Below are positions 32,923 through 41,482 of a DNA stretch of 64,000 nucleotides, in pieces. This stretch comes from Arthrobacter sp. ES3-54. GTDB lineage: Bacteria > Actinomycetota > Actinomycetes > Actinomycetales > Micrococcaceae. Under the pieces are notes generated by a model. That model was not told where the DNA came from and searched no databases. It saw nothing but the letters and a program-made list of their open reading frames with translations. The stretch covers positions 248,001 through 312,000 of the forward strand of contig NZ_JAQFIF010000005.1 in the NCBI RefSeq assembly GCF_029504395.1, read 5' to 3'. Each line of letters opens with the position of its first letter. Position 1 is the stretch's first letter. The position numbers and the translations under genes are program-made.

Positions 32923-35640
32923 CCGCCGGTCCCCCGGGCCACCCGGCCTGTACGCACCCGCCGGCGCTGTCGCCGGCCAGGGTTCAGGGTTCAGGGAGCC
33001 GTGGCCTAGCAGGTCCGCGCGCCGCCCGACGCCGAGTTTGGCGAAGATCCGGGACAGGTGCCCCTCCACGGTCCGCTGCGATACGCATAGCGCCGAGGCG
33101 ATCTCGGCGTTCGTGGCCCCGCGGGAGACAAGTTCCAAGACCTCGGCTTCGCGTGCGGTCAGCGGGACACCGTGATCGCTGTGGACGATCTCCAACTGCG
33201 CCGACATGCCGGCTTCCACGAGCCGGTGGTGAACCCGACGCTGGACCGCGGTGAGCCTCCACCGGTCCGGGTCATCGGCCAGGATCCGCTCGGCCTGCTG
33301 AGCGGCCTCAAGGGCCAGGAGCCCGTGCCCGCCGCCGAGCGCGTCGTCGCTGATGCCAATGAGGTCGGCAGCGTCGGACGCCGATACCGCCAGCGCGTAG
33401 GATTCAAGCAGGCGCGCCTCTGGCCCGTCCACTGCCCTGCTGCTCAGCGCCAGGGCCTCGGCGTCGGCCTCGGAGACGCCACCGCTGCGGAACGCGAGCC
33501 GCCTGATATCAGTTTCAACGCCCCGCAGTCCCTCGTGCAGTGCTTCGTCTGCCAGCCGGGCCAGGGCAGTTGCGCCGCTCCCCTCCGGGCCGCCCCTGGG
33601 TTCCGCCGCCTGACAATACGCCTCCGCTAGCAGGCGAAGGGTTTTGGGCTCCCGGTAGTCCGAAAGCCGGAAGGCCAGGCAATGCTGGCTAGCCTCATAG
33701 TGCCGTCCGACGGCGGCAGCCGCGTAGGCGGCCACCGCGTGAGCAAACGGCAGCAGGTTCAAGGGGTCGGCGATGGCAAGTTCCTCGACGCCAAGCCGCA
33801 GCTCGGCCAAGCTTTCGCGCATCCGGCCCTGGCGCAGCCTGGAGTATCCCCGCATGAGGTGGAGCATGCCGCCGCTGTACAGCAGCCGTCCGGGCTCGCG
33901 GGCCGCGTAATCGTCGAGGACGCTGCCGAGCCCGTCCCAGTCACCGGCCCCGATCAGGTTCAGGCAGTGTCGCACCATTAGGTCCTCGTACATCAGGGGA
34001 AGCCCGAGGCTCCCGCTGCAGGCGCCGTTCCATGCCTCGAAGTCCAGGCGCAGACCTGCGCGCAGCAGGCCCTGGGCCGACAGCAGTTCGGCGAGCAGGG
34101 ATAGGGCCGGGACGCGAATTCCGGGAGGAGTGCCGGGACTATCAACCAGTTCCCGCAGCCCGGAGTCGACAGCCACGGACCTGCTGTCCCCCGTGCGGCT
34201 GAGGAACTCAGCGGCTACCCGGGCAGCGGCCCCCTCATCCCACGGCCCGTCCCACGCTTCGTCCCGCTGTTCTTCTTGAGGGGCACCTCCCGGAGAGTGC
34301 GTGGAAGTCACAGCATCCCGGTCCGGCGTGGCGGACCCGAGCCGGGCCACGAGCAGGGCCGCCAGATACGACGATCGTCCGGCGGGCACGGGGTGCGCGG
34401 ACTCCAGGCACGCCGCCGCGGCCCCCCGGCGTCCGGCAATGAAGTGGGAATAGGCCAGCTGGATCCTGGCTTCGGGGAGGAACCGGGCGTCCCGGATGGC
34501 GCTGGCGGCCCGGGCAGCTGTCGCAGGATCCAGGGCCGTGTTCGCGGCGACGGCGGCTTGGAGAAGCTGCGCGGGCGGGATCTCCACGCCGCAGTCCAGG
34601 GACCAGCGCAGCCGGTTCAGCGTGGCTCCGGGGAGCAGGGCACGCTCTGAGGGCAGCGACAGCACGCTCGAACGCAGGGCCGAGCTGCGCCCGGCCGGGA
34701 CCCGGAGGCGGATAATCTCGCCGACCATCGGGCTCGCGGGCCGGACGAGCCGGTGGTGCCCGGCCGAAACAGCGATTAGTCCCGCCGTGTCCAGCGCATC
34801 GACGGCTTTGGGGCCGCTGATCCGCAGGATCTGGGCCAGGGAAAGCGGCCCGGCCAGGGCAACGATCGTGGCTGCGGTCTTTTCCTCCGGGGTCATGGAC
34901 CGCAGCTGCCGGTCAACGACGTCGGCGGCAGGAACCCGGGCCATGTCGGGGTTGGCCAACAGGAACCAGACTCCGTGCCGGCATCCCAGGGCGCCGGTGC
35001 TACGGGCATGCTGGATCAAGGACATCAGCATGAGCGGGTTCCCGTCCGCAGCGTCGTGGAACAGCGCGCTGACCCACGGTGAGACGTCGGCCCGCAGGAC
35101 CTGCTCGCACAGCTGGTGTGTTCCGGTCCGGCTGAGCGGGGCAAGATCGAGCTTGGCAATAATTCCGTCGTCCCACAGCGACAGGAATTCTTCCGGGATC
35201 ATCGGCCCGGGCCTGCAGGTCGCCAGGATACTGGCAGCGCCGGTGGCCGCGGCCTGCGCGAGTTGCCCGACGGTCCCGTGATCGAGGCAATGTGCGTCGT
35301 CGACGACGAACAGAGGGCGCTCCGCCTCGGATTTCAGGCTTCCCGCCATTGCCCCCACGACGGCGGCGTAGGAGTCCAGTTCCCTGTCGGGAAGCCGGGA
35401 CAGGTACGGCGCCAGGGCGCCAAAGGGAACGGCGGCCAGGGCCGGGGTGGCCGTCAGCCGAATCAGGTGTCTGTGGATCCCGAGTTCGCGGAGGGCGGCC
35501 TTGAGGACGGCGGTCTTGCCGGTCCCGGCGCCGCCGACGACGATCGCACCTGACCGGGTGTCGTCGCGCAGGCAACGCACCAGATCCTTGAGCAGTGTTG
35601 ACCGCTCGATCAAAGGGGCGGTCTCAGCCATACTTTCCAT
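32911..35640 (-). CDS. STAND ATPase / LuxR-type regulator, cluster gene A
   Basis: This 909-residue protein has an N-terminal ATPase with Walker A GGAGTGKT (residues 36-43) and Walker B PLFVVDDAHCLD (about 110-121). A long alpha-helical repeat-like middle follows. The C-terminal LuxR helix-turn-helix reads LTAREAEVLELVSRGATNAE and IASALCVSQRTVEGHL. This is the LAL/MalT architecture, in which ligand and ATP binding drive oligomerisation and promoter activation. A tail of about 30 Pro/Gly/Arg-rich residues follows the DNA-binding domain. ATG 35640 has GGAAG upstream. It lies 71 bases after gene B and is probably in the same operon. Target and ligand are unknown. Confidence 0.9.
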   Translation of the reverse strand: MESMAETAPLIERSTLLKDLVRCLRDDTRSGAIVVGGAGTGKTAVLKAALRELGIHRHLIRLTATPALAAVPFGALAPYLSRLPDRELDSYAAVVGAMAGSLKSEAERPLFVVDDAHCLDHGTVGQLAQAAATGAASILATCRPGPMIPEEFLSLWDDGIIAKLDLAPLSRTGTHQLCEQVLRADVSPWVSALFHDAADGNPLMLMSLIQHARSTGALGCRHGVWFLLANPDMARVPAADVVDRQLRSMTPEEKTAATIVALAGPLSLAQILRISGPKAVDALDTAGLIAVSAGHHRLVRPASPMVGEIIRLRVPAGRSSALRSSVLSLPSERALLPGATLNRLRWSLDCGVEIPPAQLLQAAVAANTALDPATAARAASAIRDARFLPEARIQLAYSHFIAGRRGAAAACLESAHPVPAGRSSYLAALLVARLGSATPDRDAVTSTHSPGGAPQEEQRDEAWDGPWDEGAAARVAAEFLSRTGDSRSVAVDSGLRELVDSPGTPPGIRVPALSLLAELLSAQGLLRAGLRLDFEAWNGACSGSLGLPLMYEDLMVRHCLNLIGAGDWDGLGSVLDDYAAREPGRLLYSGGMLHLMRGYSRLRQGRMRESLAELRLGVEELAIADPLNLLPFAHAVAAYAAAAVGRHYEASQHCLAFRLSDYREPKTLRLLAEAYCQAAEPRGGPEGSGATALARLADEALHEGLRGVETDIRRLAFRSGGVSEADAEALALSSRAVDGPEARLLESYALAVSASDAADLIGISDDALGGGHGLLALEAAQQAERILADDPDRWRLTAVQRRVHHRLVEAGMSAQLEIVHSDHGVPLTAREAEVLELVSRGATNAEIASALCVSQRTVEGHLSRIFAKLGVGRRADLLGHGSLNPEPWPATAPAGAYRPGGPGDRREYP

Positions 35641-35711
35641 TGCCGGTTCTTCCTGCCGCCCTCTGCCTTCCCCGGAAAGCCGACCGGGATGCCGACCGGA
35701 TTCTGCCGGGT

Positions 35712-38453
35712 TCAGCCGAGCCGGGCGCTGTCTGCCGGAGTTGAGATGACATCTTTGAGTTCCGATCGGCTGGCGACATGCAGCTTCGAATACACCTGGT
35801 AGAGGTGCCCCTCCACCGTGCGGACCGATACGTGCATCTGTTCCGCGATCTTGCGGTTCGCCGTGCCGGCAGCGGCCCGGACGGCCACTTCACATTCCCT
35901 CGCCGTCAGGGTCGAGGTTGTGAGCGAGTGCAGACCGTTCTTGGGGCTGCCGAACTTGTCATCAAGCGACTGTTGCGTCCGCTGGGCGATTCGCAGTGCG
36001 ATCCGGTTACCGGCGTCGTTCGCGCAACTGACGGCCTTCCGGGCCGCATCCCGGGCGAAGACGGCGTTGCCGGATGTGTCGGCGTCCTTGGACGCCCCCA
36101 GCAAGAGTTCGCTGTCGGCCTCCCGCATGCCCTCGGCCAGCCGCGAGCACAGTGCCGCGAATTGGCCGGTCACCCGGCCGCCGAGGCTGCCGAGCTTGTG
36201 GCCCATCTGGCGGTCTCCCAACCTGGTCGCGGCGGACTGGAACAGGAGCGCCGGGGCCACGGCCGAGGATTCCGTGTCGTTCTCCGCCTCGGCGGCCAAG
36301 GCGCGGATGGATGCTGCCCGCTGGCCGAGCTCGGCCTGAGCCGAGAGTTCGAAATAGCGGGTGAGCCGTTCCGTCAGCCAGGCCGCGGGTGGCCGCGGCT
36401 GGTCCAAGTCGCCCAGCAGGAGGCCTGCCGTCTCCTCTTCGCCCTGGAGCGCGGCGGCATAGGCACAGACTGCCGTGGCCAGCCCGGTCAAAGCATCGGG
36501 GTCCTGGGCCCGGAGCTGCCACCTGCCGGCCTGCAGCCGGGACAGGGCGTCGTCCAGGTGGCCGGCGTGCAGGTCAACGACGCCGTGCCCAATCTCGAAC
36601 ATCCCGCCGAGCCGGGTCTGGGGCTCGAGGCTCCCATAGGTCTCGTCCAGGTAGGCGGATGCTTCCCGGAAATTTGCCGAGAGCAGAAGCAGGAGCAGGA
36701 ACCTGCCCCTCACTTCACGGACCGCCCGGTCCGCGAGGGGCACGTTGGCTGTGGCCGCCAGGACCTGCTTTCCCAGGGCCAGCGCCATAACGGCGTTGCC
36801 AGTGACGGCGAGGGCCTCGGCGCGGACGCTGGCAGTCACGATGCGCACTTCGCTGCCCAGGTCCGTGGTGTCCACATGCTCGGTCGCGGCCAGGACATCG
36901 GCGTAGCGTCCCTGGAATGCGGCGAGCTCGGCCTCGGCCAGGCGCACCTGCTCGCGGGCCGCGTCCACCACAGGGGTGTGCTGCTCCGGTTCTGCCGCCA
37001 GCCGCTCCGCGAGCTCGCGCAGCCGGGCCTTGGGATCGGCTCCCGGGACCGGGCTGCGCTTTTCCAGCTCTGCCCGCAGGAGCTGCAAGGCCGTCCACTC
37101 GGACACTGGAAGCTCCCGGCAGGCGGTGTCATCCAGGGCTTCCAGAACCCGCCGCGCGGACTCCATGTTGTTCACCAAAATGTGGGCATTCACCGATTCG
37201 ATGGCCGTCAGGACCGGGCGTTCGTTTCCTTCCGCCTCCTGGATGAACCGCAGCGCCGCCGCGGGGTCCGACGCGCTGTTCGCGGTGTGGGCCGCGGCCA
37301 GGGCCACCTCCGGGCGCACCTGCTCCCCACAGTCCAGCGCCCAGGCGACGCCGGTCGCGCTGCCGGCGCCCAGGGCGTCCGGCTCCTGGAGCACGGCCGT
37401 GAGCCGACGGCGGAGTTCGGCGCTGCGGCCGGGCGGGACTACGCTGGCGACGATCCCGGCCGTCACGGGGTTGGCGACGCTAACCATCGGCGGATGGTCA
37501 TGGGTGACCCGGATCAGGGCCCGCTCCTGGAGCGCGTCCATGTCCTGCGGGTTGGCGATCAGCATGAGGGTCTGCAGCGGGACCGAGCCTGCAAGTGCCA
37601 GCAGTTCAAAAACGTCGCGCTGGCCGGTGCCAAGCCGGTTCAGGCGTGCCTTCACGACGTCCCGGATCTCGCCGGTCAAGGCAATGGGGCCGTTGCCCAG
37701 GAACCATACGCCGTCCTGGCGGACCACTGTGCCCAGCTTGATCTGTTCCCGGGCGAGCGAATGGAGGAACAGGGCGTTGCCCCCGCTCGCGCTCCACAGC
37801 GCCCGGGCTGCAGTCAGGGAGAAACGGCCGCCGTATTCGTGATTCAGCGTTGCGGCCGTCTCGGCGAAGTCGAACGGTCCAAGGTCTACCCGCCGGAGCA
37901 GGTCATCCTTCCACAGGCCCATGATGTCGCCGCCGACGTGGGGCATGTCCACGCACGCCGCCAGCAAGGTGACATGGGCCCCCGCGCTCAGCTGGGCCAC
38001 CATCATGCTCGAGAGCTCGTCGAGGTCATGGGCGTTGTCCACGAAAAGAACGATTCGCCGCCCCTCGGATTTGTTGTGGAGCAGCTGGGTCAGTCCGCGC
38101 AGCACCATCAGGGGGTGCTCGAGATGGGAGGCGTCGAGGTCGTTGAGGAGGACGCTCAGGGCCCCGTAGGGAAGCTTGGAGGAAATGGAGCTGCCCCTGA
38201 CCTGGACAACCAGGTAATCGTCGCCGAGCTGCTCAAGGGCGCGCTGGGCGATAAAGGACTTGCCGGCCCCGTGGTCGCCCACAAGGACTATGCCGCAGCC
38301 GGAACCTGACGTCAGGGTTTCAATGACGTCGGCAACGACCTGCTGGCGGGTGAAGGGTTTATCTTTGTTCCGCCCATATCCGTTTCTTGGCGCGGGAAAA
38401 ATGGCTTCTGTCTGGCCGCTGCCCGCAGGCAAGCCGGCATCTTGCTGGAACAT
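35712..38453 (-). CDS. STAND ATPase / LuxR-type regulator, cluster gene B
   Basis: This 913-residue paralogue of the neighbouring regulators has Walker A GDHGAGKS (residues 59-66), Walker B IVLFVDNAHDLDELS, a helical sensor region and a C-terminal LuxR domain LTARECEVAVRAAAG then RKIAEQMHVSVRTVEGHLYQ. A 58-residue N-terminal extension precedes the ATPase. ATG 38453 is chosen for GAAGG nine bases upstream; an in-frame TTG lies at 38474. The 296-base gap upstream contains a terminator for gene C and inverted repeats, so gene B probably begins its own transcript, which continues into gene A. Confidence 0.9.
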   Translation of the reverse strand: MFQQDAGLPAGSGQTEAIFPAPRNGYGRNKDKPFTRQQVVADVIETLTSGSGCGIVLVGDHGAGKSFIAQRALEQLGDDYLVVQVRGSSISSKLPYGALSVLLNDLDASHLEHPLMVLRGLTQLLHNKSEGRRIVLFVDNAHDLDELSSMMVAQLSAGAHVTLLAACVDMPHVGGDIMGLWKDDLLRRVDLGPFDFAETAATLNHEYGGRFSLTAARALWSASGGNALFLHSLAREQIKLGTVVRQDGVWFLGNGPIALTGEIRDVVKARLNRLGTGQRDVFELLALAGSVPLQTLMLIANPQDMDALQERALIRVTHDHPPMVSVANPVTAGIVASVVPPGRSAELRRRLTAVLQEPDALGAGSATGVAWALDCGEQVRPEVALAAAHTANSASDPAAALRFIQEAEGNERPVLTAIESVNAHILVNNMESARRVLEALDDTACRELPVSEWTALQLLRAELEKRSPVPGADPKARLRELAERLAAEPEQHTPVVDAAREQVRLAEAELAAFQGRYADVLAATEHVDTTDLGSEVRIVTASVRAEALAVTGNAVMALALGKQVLAATANVPLADRAVREVRGRFLLLLLLSANFREASAYLDETYGSLEPQTRLGGMFEIGHGVVDLHAGHLDDALSRLQAGRWQLRAQDPDALTGLATAVCAYAAALQGEEETAGLLLGDLDQPRPPAAWLTERLTRYFELSAQAELGQRAASIRALAAEAENDTESSAVAPALLFQSAATRLGDRQMGHKLGSLGGRVTGQFAALCSRLAEGMREADSELLLGASKDADTSGNAVFARDAARKAVSCANDAGNRIALRIAQRTQQSLDDKFGSPKNGLHSLTTSTLTARECEVAVRAAAGTANRKIAEQMHVSVRTVEGHLYQVYSKLHVASRSELKDVISTPADSARLG

Positions 38454-38666
38454 ATGAGAGACCTTCGCTATCAAATTGTGAGCGGTGATACCTCAACGGT
38501 AGGGACTACGCGTTTTTCTGGTATGCGTAAGTAGTACTCGATTACGCAGCAAGTATTCGGCCGGCTCTACGTAGCTGTACTCAGTTGGACCCGAGCGGCG
38601 CGTGGACGAAAGCAAGTAGTCGGAATCCCGTTTCACGTGTGCCTGACGGTAGCGTCCCGGGAAATC
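38454..38666 (-). promoter_or_regulatory. Control region of LuxR gene B
   Basis: Between gene B and the terminator of gene C the minus strand carries several symmetrical elements: GCGTAA and TTACGC separated by 11 bases (38525-38547), GTAG-TCC-CTAC (38499-38509), and TACGTA at 38569-38574. The conserved ACTACTTA...ATAC element lies at 38519-38535. No clear -35/-10 pair is seen. Self-regulation by the LuxR proteins is a reasonable guess. Confidence 0.4.
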
Positions 38667-38692
38667 AAAAAATCGGCCTGCCGCAGGGCCGG
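38667..38692 (-). terminator. Rho-independent terminator of LuxR gene C
   Basis: On the minus strand a GC-rich stem (CGGCC with GGCCG, loop CTGCGGCA) is followed by A and six T. It lies about 60 bases after the gene C stop. This supports separate transcription of genes D-C and B-A. Confidence 0.7.
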
Positions 38693-38749
38693 CCGCCCTC
38701 CACGGCCCGAAGCAGGCCCGGCCGGCCGCTTGTACGCTGGCGTCCGCTG

Positions 38750-41482
38750 CTACCGTCCGCCGATGCCGGGAAGCTCTTCGCGGCCCTTGACGTTGAGCTT
38801 GGCGTAGCTGCGGTAGAGATGGCCTTCAACCGTTCGCACGGACACCTGGAGTTCGGCGGCAATCTGCCGGTCGGTGAGGCCGCGCACCGCCAGCGCCACA
38901 ATGTCGCGCTCGCGGCGGGTCAGTATGCCGAGCGAGTCATCGCTCTTGGATGCGTCCTCACCGGGGAGGTCGTCGGCCCGGTCCAGGCACCGCTTCCGCT
39001 GGGAGTTCGCCATGCGCTCCCTGAGGGTGTCCCCCGCGGCCCGGTAGGCGTGCGCCGCGGCGTCGTAGGCAAGGGCGGCAAAGGTCCACAGTTCCGCAGC
39101 TTCACAGGTTTTCGCGGCCTCAAGGTGGTCTGCGGGGTTGTCCGTGCTGATGGCTGCCGCGTAGGCGCAGATCGCGGCGGGCCGTGGGCCCTCAAGCCCG
39201 TCCCGGAGTTCGAGCAGCCTCGGCGCCGAATCCGTGTCCCCCAGTTCCAGGCAAAAGGCCAGCGCGTCGAGCTCGATGCCGGGGGTGTCCACGTCCGGGT
39301 CCGGGTGTCCGAGCCGCTTCAGTTCCGCGATGGCGCCGGGGTAATTCCCGAGCCGGGCTTTTCCGTAGACCACGGCCATCGCGGCCAGTGAGCGCATATA
39401 TCGCGGCAAGGCCGCGGGGGCCGCCTCGAAGTCGGCGAGGAGGAGCTCCGCCTTCGCCTGGGCACCGACTTCGGCGGCCGCCGCGAAGGCCATGGCCGCC
39501 GTGAGGGCAAAAAGCTGCTGGGGGTCGGTCAACCTCAGGGCTTCGAGCGCGGCGCTCAGCGTGTTCAGGGCCTGGGCGGCCTTGCCTTTGTAGAGCAGGA
39601 TGATGCCGTGGGCCGCGTGGACTCCCCCGCCGAAGGAAATCAGGCTGGGCCCGGACCCGGCGACAAAGCTGGTCAGGAGCGTTTCCGCCCCCTGCCAGTC
39701 CCCGGAATGGATGGCGGCGCCGGCGGAACGAACCACCAGGAAGTCGGTGAGGAAGTAGAGCTCATCGTGATCGGCTCCGGCGGCCTCGATTGCCCGGGAC
39801 ATCACGGCGAGGGCGCTCAGTCCCTTGCCGTCGGCGAGGAGTCGCTCCGCGTCGAGGCAAAGCCGGAACACTTTTTCGAGGGTGTTCGCCGCAGGCAGGG
39901 TAGCGCCACCCGCGTCCGCCGCAGCCTGGGCGTCCGCCATGGCAGGGGCCGCGGCATACTCGCCTGACAGTGCTAGGACCATGGCTTCCATGGTGGCCAG
40001 GCGCTCCTTTGTGGCGCGCACAATGGCTTCTGCGTCATCGGGCCGGGCCGCGGCGAGGCGTTCGGCGGCACGTTGGAGCACCTGTGCCCGTTTCATGATC
40101 TCCGCCGGCGCGTGGCCCAACGCTGACATCACGGCGGCCCACAGGAGCGATCCCGCCAAGAGGCCGGGGATGCTGTTGCCCTTGCCGAAATCGGCGTCGA
40201 GGATATCCCGCGCCGCCACGTAGTCGGAGGCGTTGTAGCGCGTCCGTGCTATCACGGCACGGGCCGCCATCTGCAGTTCCGGATCCTTGACCAGGGCGGC
40301 AGCCTTCCGGGCGAGCTCATCCTCGTAGAGCCGGCTGGCCAGCACGGCGGCCCGAAGGAGCTGCCGGTCCTCGACCTCCGCACCGCATTCGATCGACCAG
40401 CTCACGTGGCGCAGCAGTCCTTCGGCCGACGTCGGCTCGCTGTCCATCTTTCGCAGCAGGCTCTGCCTAAGTTGCAGGCTCCTCGCCGGCGAGATCAGGT
40501 TCCGCAAGGTGTCGCCGTACACGGTGTGCCACAGCCGCAGCTCTCCGGTAGCGCGGTCCGTCACGCGGATCAGTTCGCTGTCGATCAGCGATCCCACGGC
40601 CTCTTCGCCGGTCACCGACTCGATCAGGTCCCTGGCCACGGGTTCAGCCAGCGCCACCAGATTCAGGGCTTGCCGCTCTTCCGGCGAGCGCAGCAGCAGC
40701 TGGCGGCGCACGACGTCGGTCAGCCGTTCGCCGTGGCTGTTGAGGTGTCGGGTAAACAACCAGACACCGTTGCGCCGGAGCAGCGTCCCGTCATTCTTGG
40801 CGTCGTCGAGGAGCCCGTTGAGGAGCATCGGGTTGCCGCCGGAGGCCTCCCAGAGGATCTCGGCGACGTTCGGCAGCACTTGCGAGCCGAGCTCGCCCTC
40901 CAGCATCTCTGTGGTCTGGGGGAGGGTGAGCGGCCGGAGGTCGTGCCGTTCGGCGATGCCTTCAAACCACAGCTGCAGGAGCGGTTCCGGCAGTCCGGGC
41001 CGGGCGGCGGCGGCCACGAGGAGTTTCGCCCAGCCGGCCGCAGCCAGTTCCGCCAGGATCCCGGCCGTCGCCTCGTCGAGGTCATGGGCGTCGTCGACGA
41101 CGAGCAGCAAAGGTTTCTGGGTGGCGCGCTTCTGCTCCTCCAGGTGCGCCCACAGCGTCCTCAACACGGCCAGCTGCGATGTTGCTTCCTGGACCGGCAG
41201 TCCGACGATGAAGGGGCCAAGGACACCGTACGGCACCTTGGTCAGCGACGCGCTGCCGTGGATGGGCACCGGCGTCACCTCGGCGCCCAACTCCGCCACA
41301 ACGGCTTCGATGAGCCTGGATTTGCCCATCCCGCTGTCGCCGAGGACGAATACGGCCACATGGCTGCCGCCTTGAAGGGCCTCCACCGCCGACGACAAAT
41401 CTTCCGACCTCCCGGTCAAGGCGCGGGTCGGCGCCGTGCCGGGGCTTCCCGCCGGCCCCCTAGATGAGTCCAAGCAGATCAC
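38750..41482 (-). CDS. STAND ATPase / LuxR-type regulator, cluster gene C
   Basis: This roughly 910-residue regulator has Walker A GDSGMGKS (about residues 48-55), Walker B LLLVVDDAHDLDEAT, a helical middle with many Ala/Leu repeats and a C-terminal LuxR domain LTRRERDIVALAVRG then RQIAAELQVSVRTVEGHLYR. I place the start at GTG 41482, which overlaps the last 23 bases of gene D in another frame; TTG 41473 is possible. The open frame runs further upstream within gene D but there follows gene D's own DNA-binding domain in the wrong frame. Overlap implies coupled translation. The protein ends only nine residues beyond the recognition region (ELPGIGGR). Confidence 0.88.
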   Translation of the reverse strand: MICLDSSRGPAGSPGTAPTRALTGRSEDLSSAVEALQGGSHVAVFVLGDSGMGKSRLIEAVVAELGAEVTPVPIHGSASLTKVPYGVLGPFIVGLPVQEATSQLAVLRTLWAHLEEQKRATQKPLLLVVDDAHDLDEATAGILAELAAAGWAKLLVAAAARPGLPEPLLQLWFEGIAERHDLRPLTLPQTTEMLEGELGSQVLPNVAEILWEASGGNPMLLNGLLDDAKNDGTLLRRNGVWLFTRHLNSHGERLTDVVRRQLLLRSPEERQALNLVALAEPVARDLIESVTGEEAVGSLIDSELIRVTDRATGELRLWHTVYGDTLRNLISPARSLQLRQSLLRKMDSEPTSAEGLLRHVSWSIECGAEVEDRQLLRAAVLASRLYEDELARKAAALVKDPELQMAARAVIARTRYNASDYVAARDILDADFGKGNSIPGLLAGSLLWAAVMSALGHAPAEIMKRAQVLQRAAERLAAARPDDAEAIVRATKERLATMEAMVLALSGEYAAAPAMADAQAAADAGGATLPAANTLEKVFRLCLDAERLLADGKGLSALAVMSRAIEAAGADHDELYFLTDFLVVRSAGAAIHSGDWQGAETLLTSFVAGSGPSLISFGGGVHAAHGIILLYKGKAAQALNTLSAALEALRLTDPQQLFALTAAMAFAAAAEVGAQAKAELLLADFEAAPAALPRYMRSLAAMAVVYGKARLGNYPGAIAELKRLGHPDPDVDTPGIELDALAFCLELGDTDSAPRLLELRDGLEGPRPAAICAYAAAISTDNPADHLEAAKTCEAAELWTFAALAYDAAAHAYRAAGDTLRERMANSQRKRCLDRADDLPGEDASKSDDSLGILTRRERDIVALAVRGLTDRQIAAELQVSVRTVEGHLYRSYAKLNVKGREELPGIGGR

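Noticed and set aside
35778..38309. Long plus-strand open frame opposite LuxR gene B
   Set aside because: Mirror frame of a well-supported STAND/LuxR gene, with no recognisable domain.
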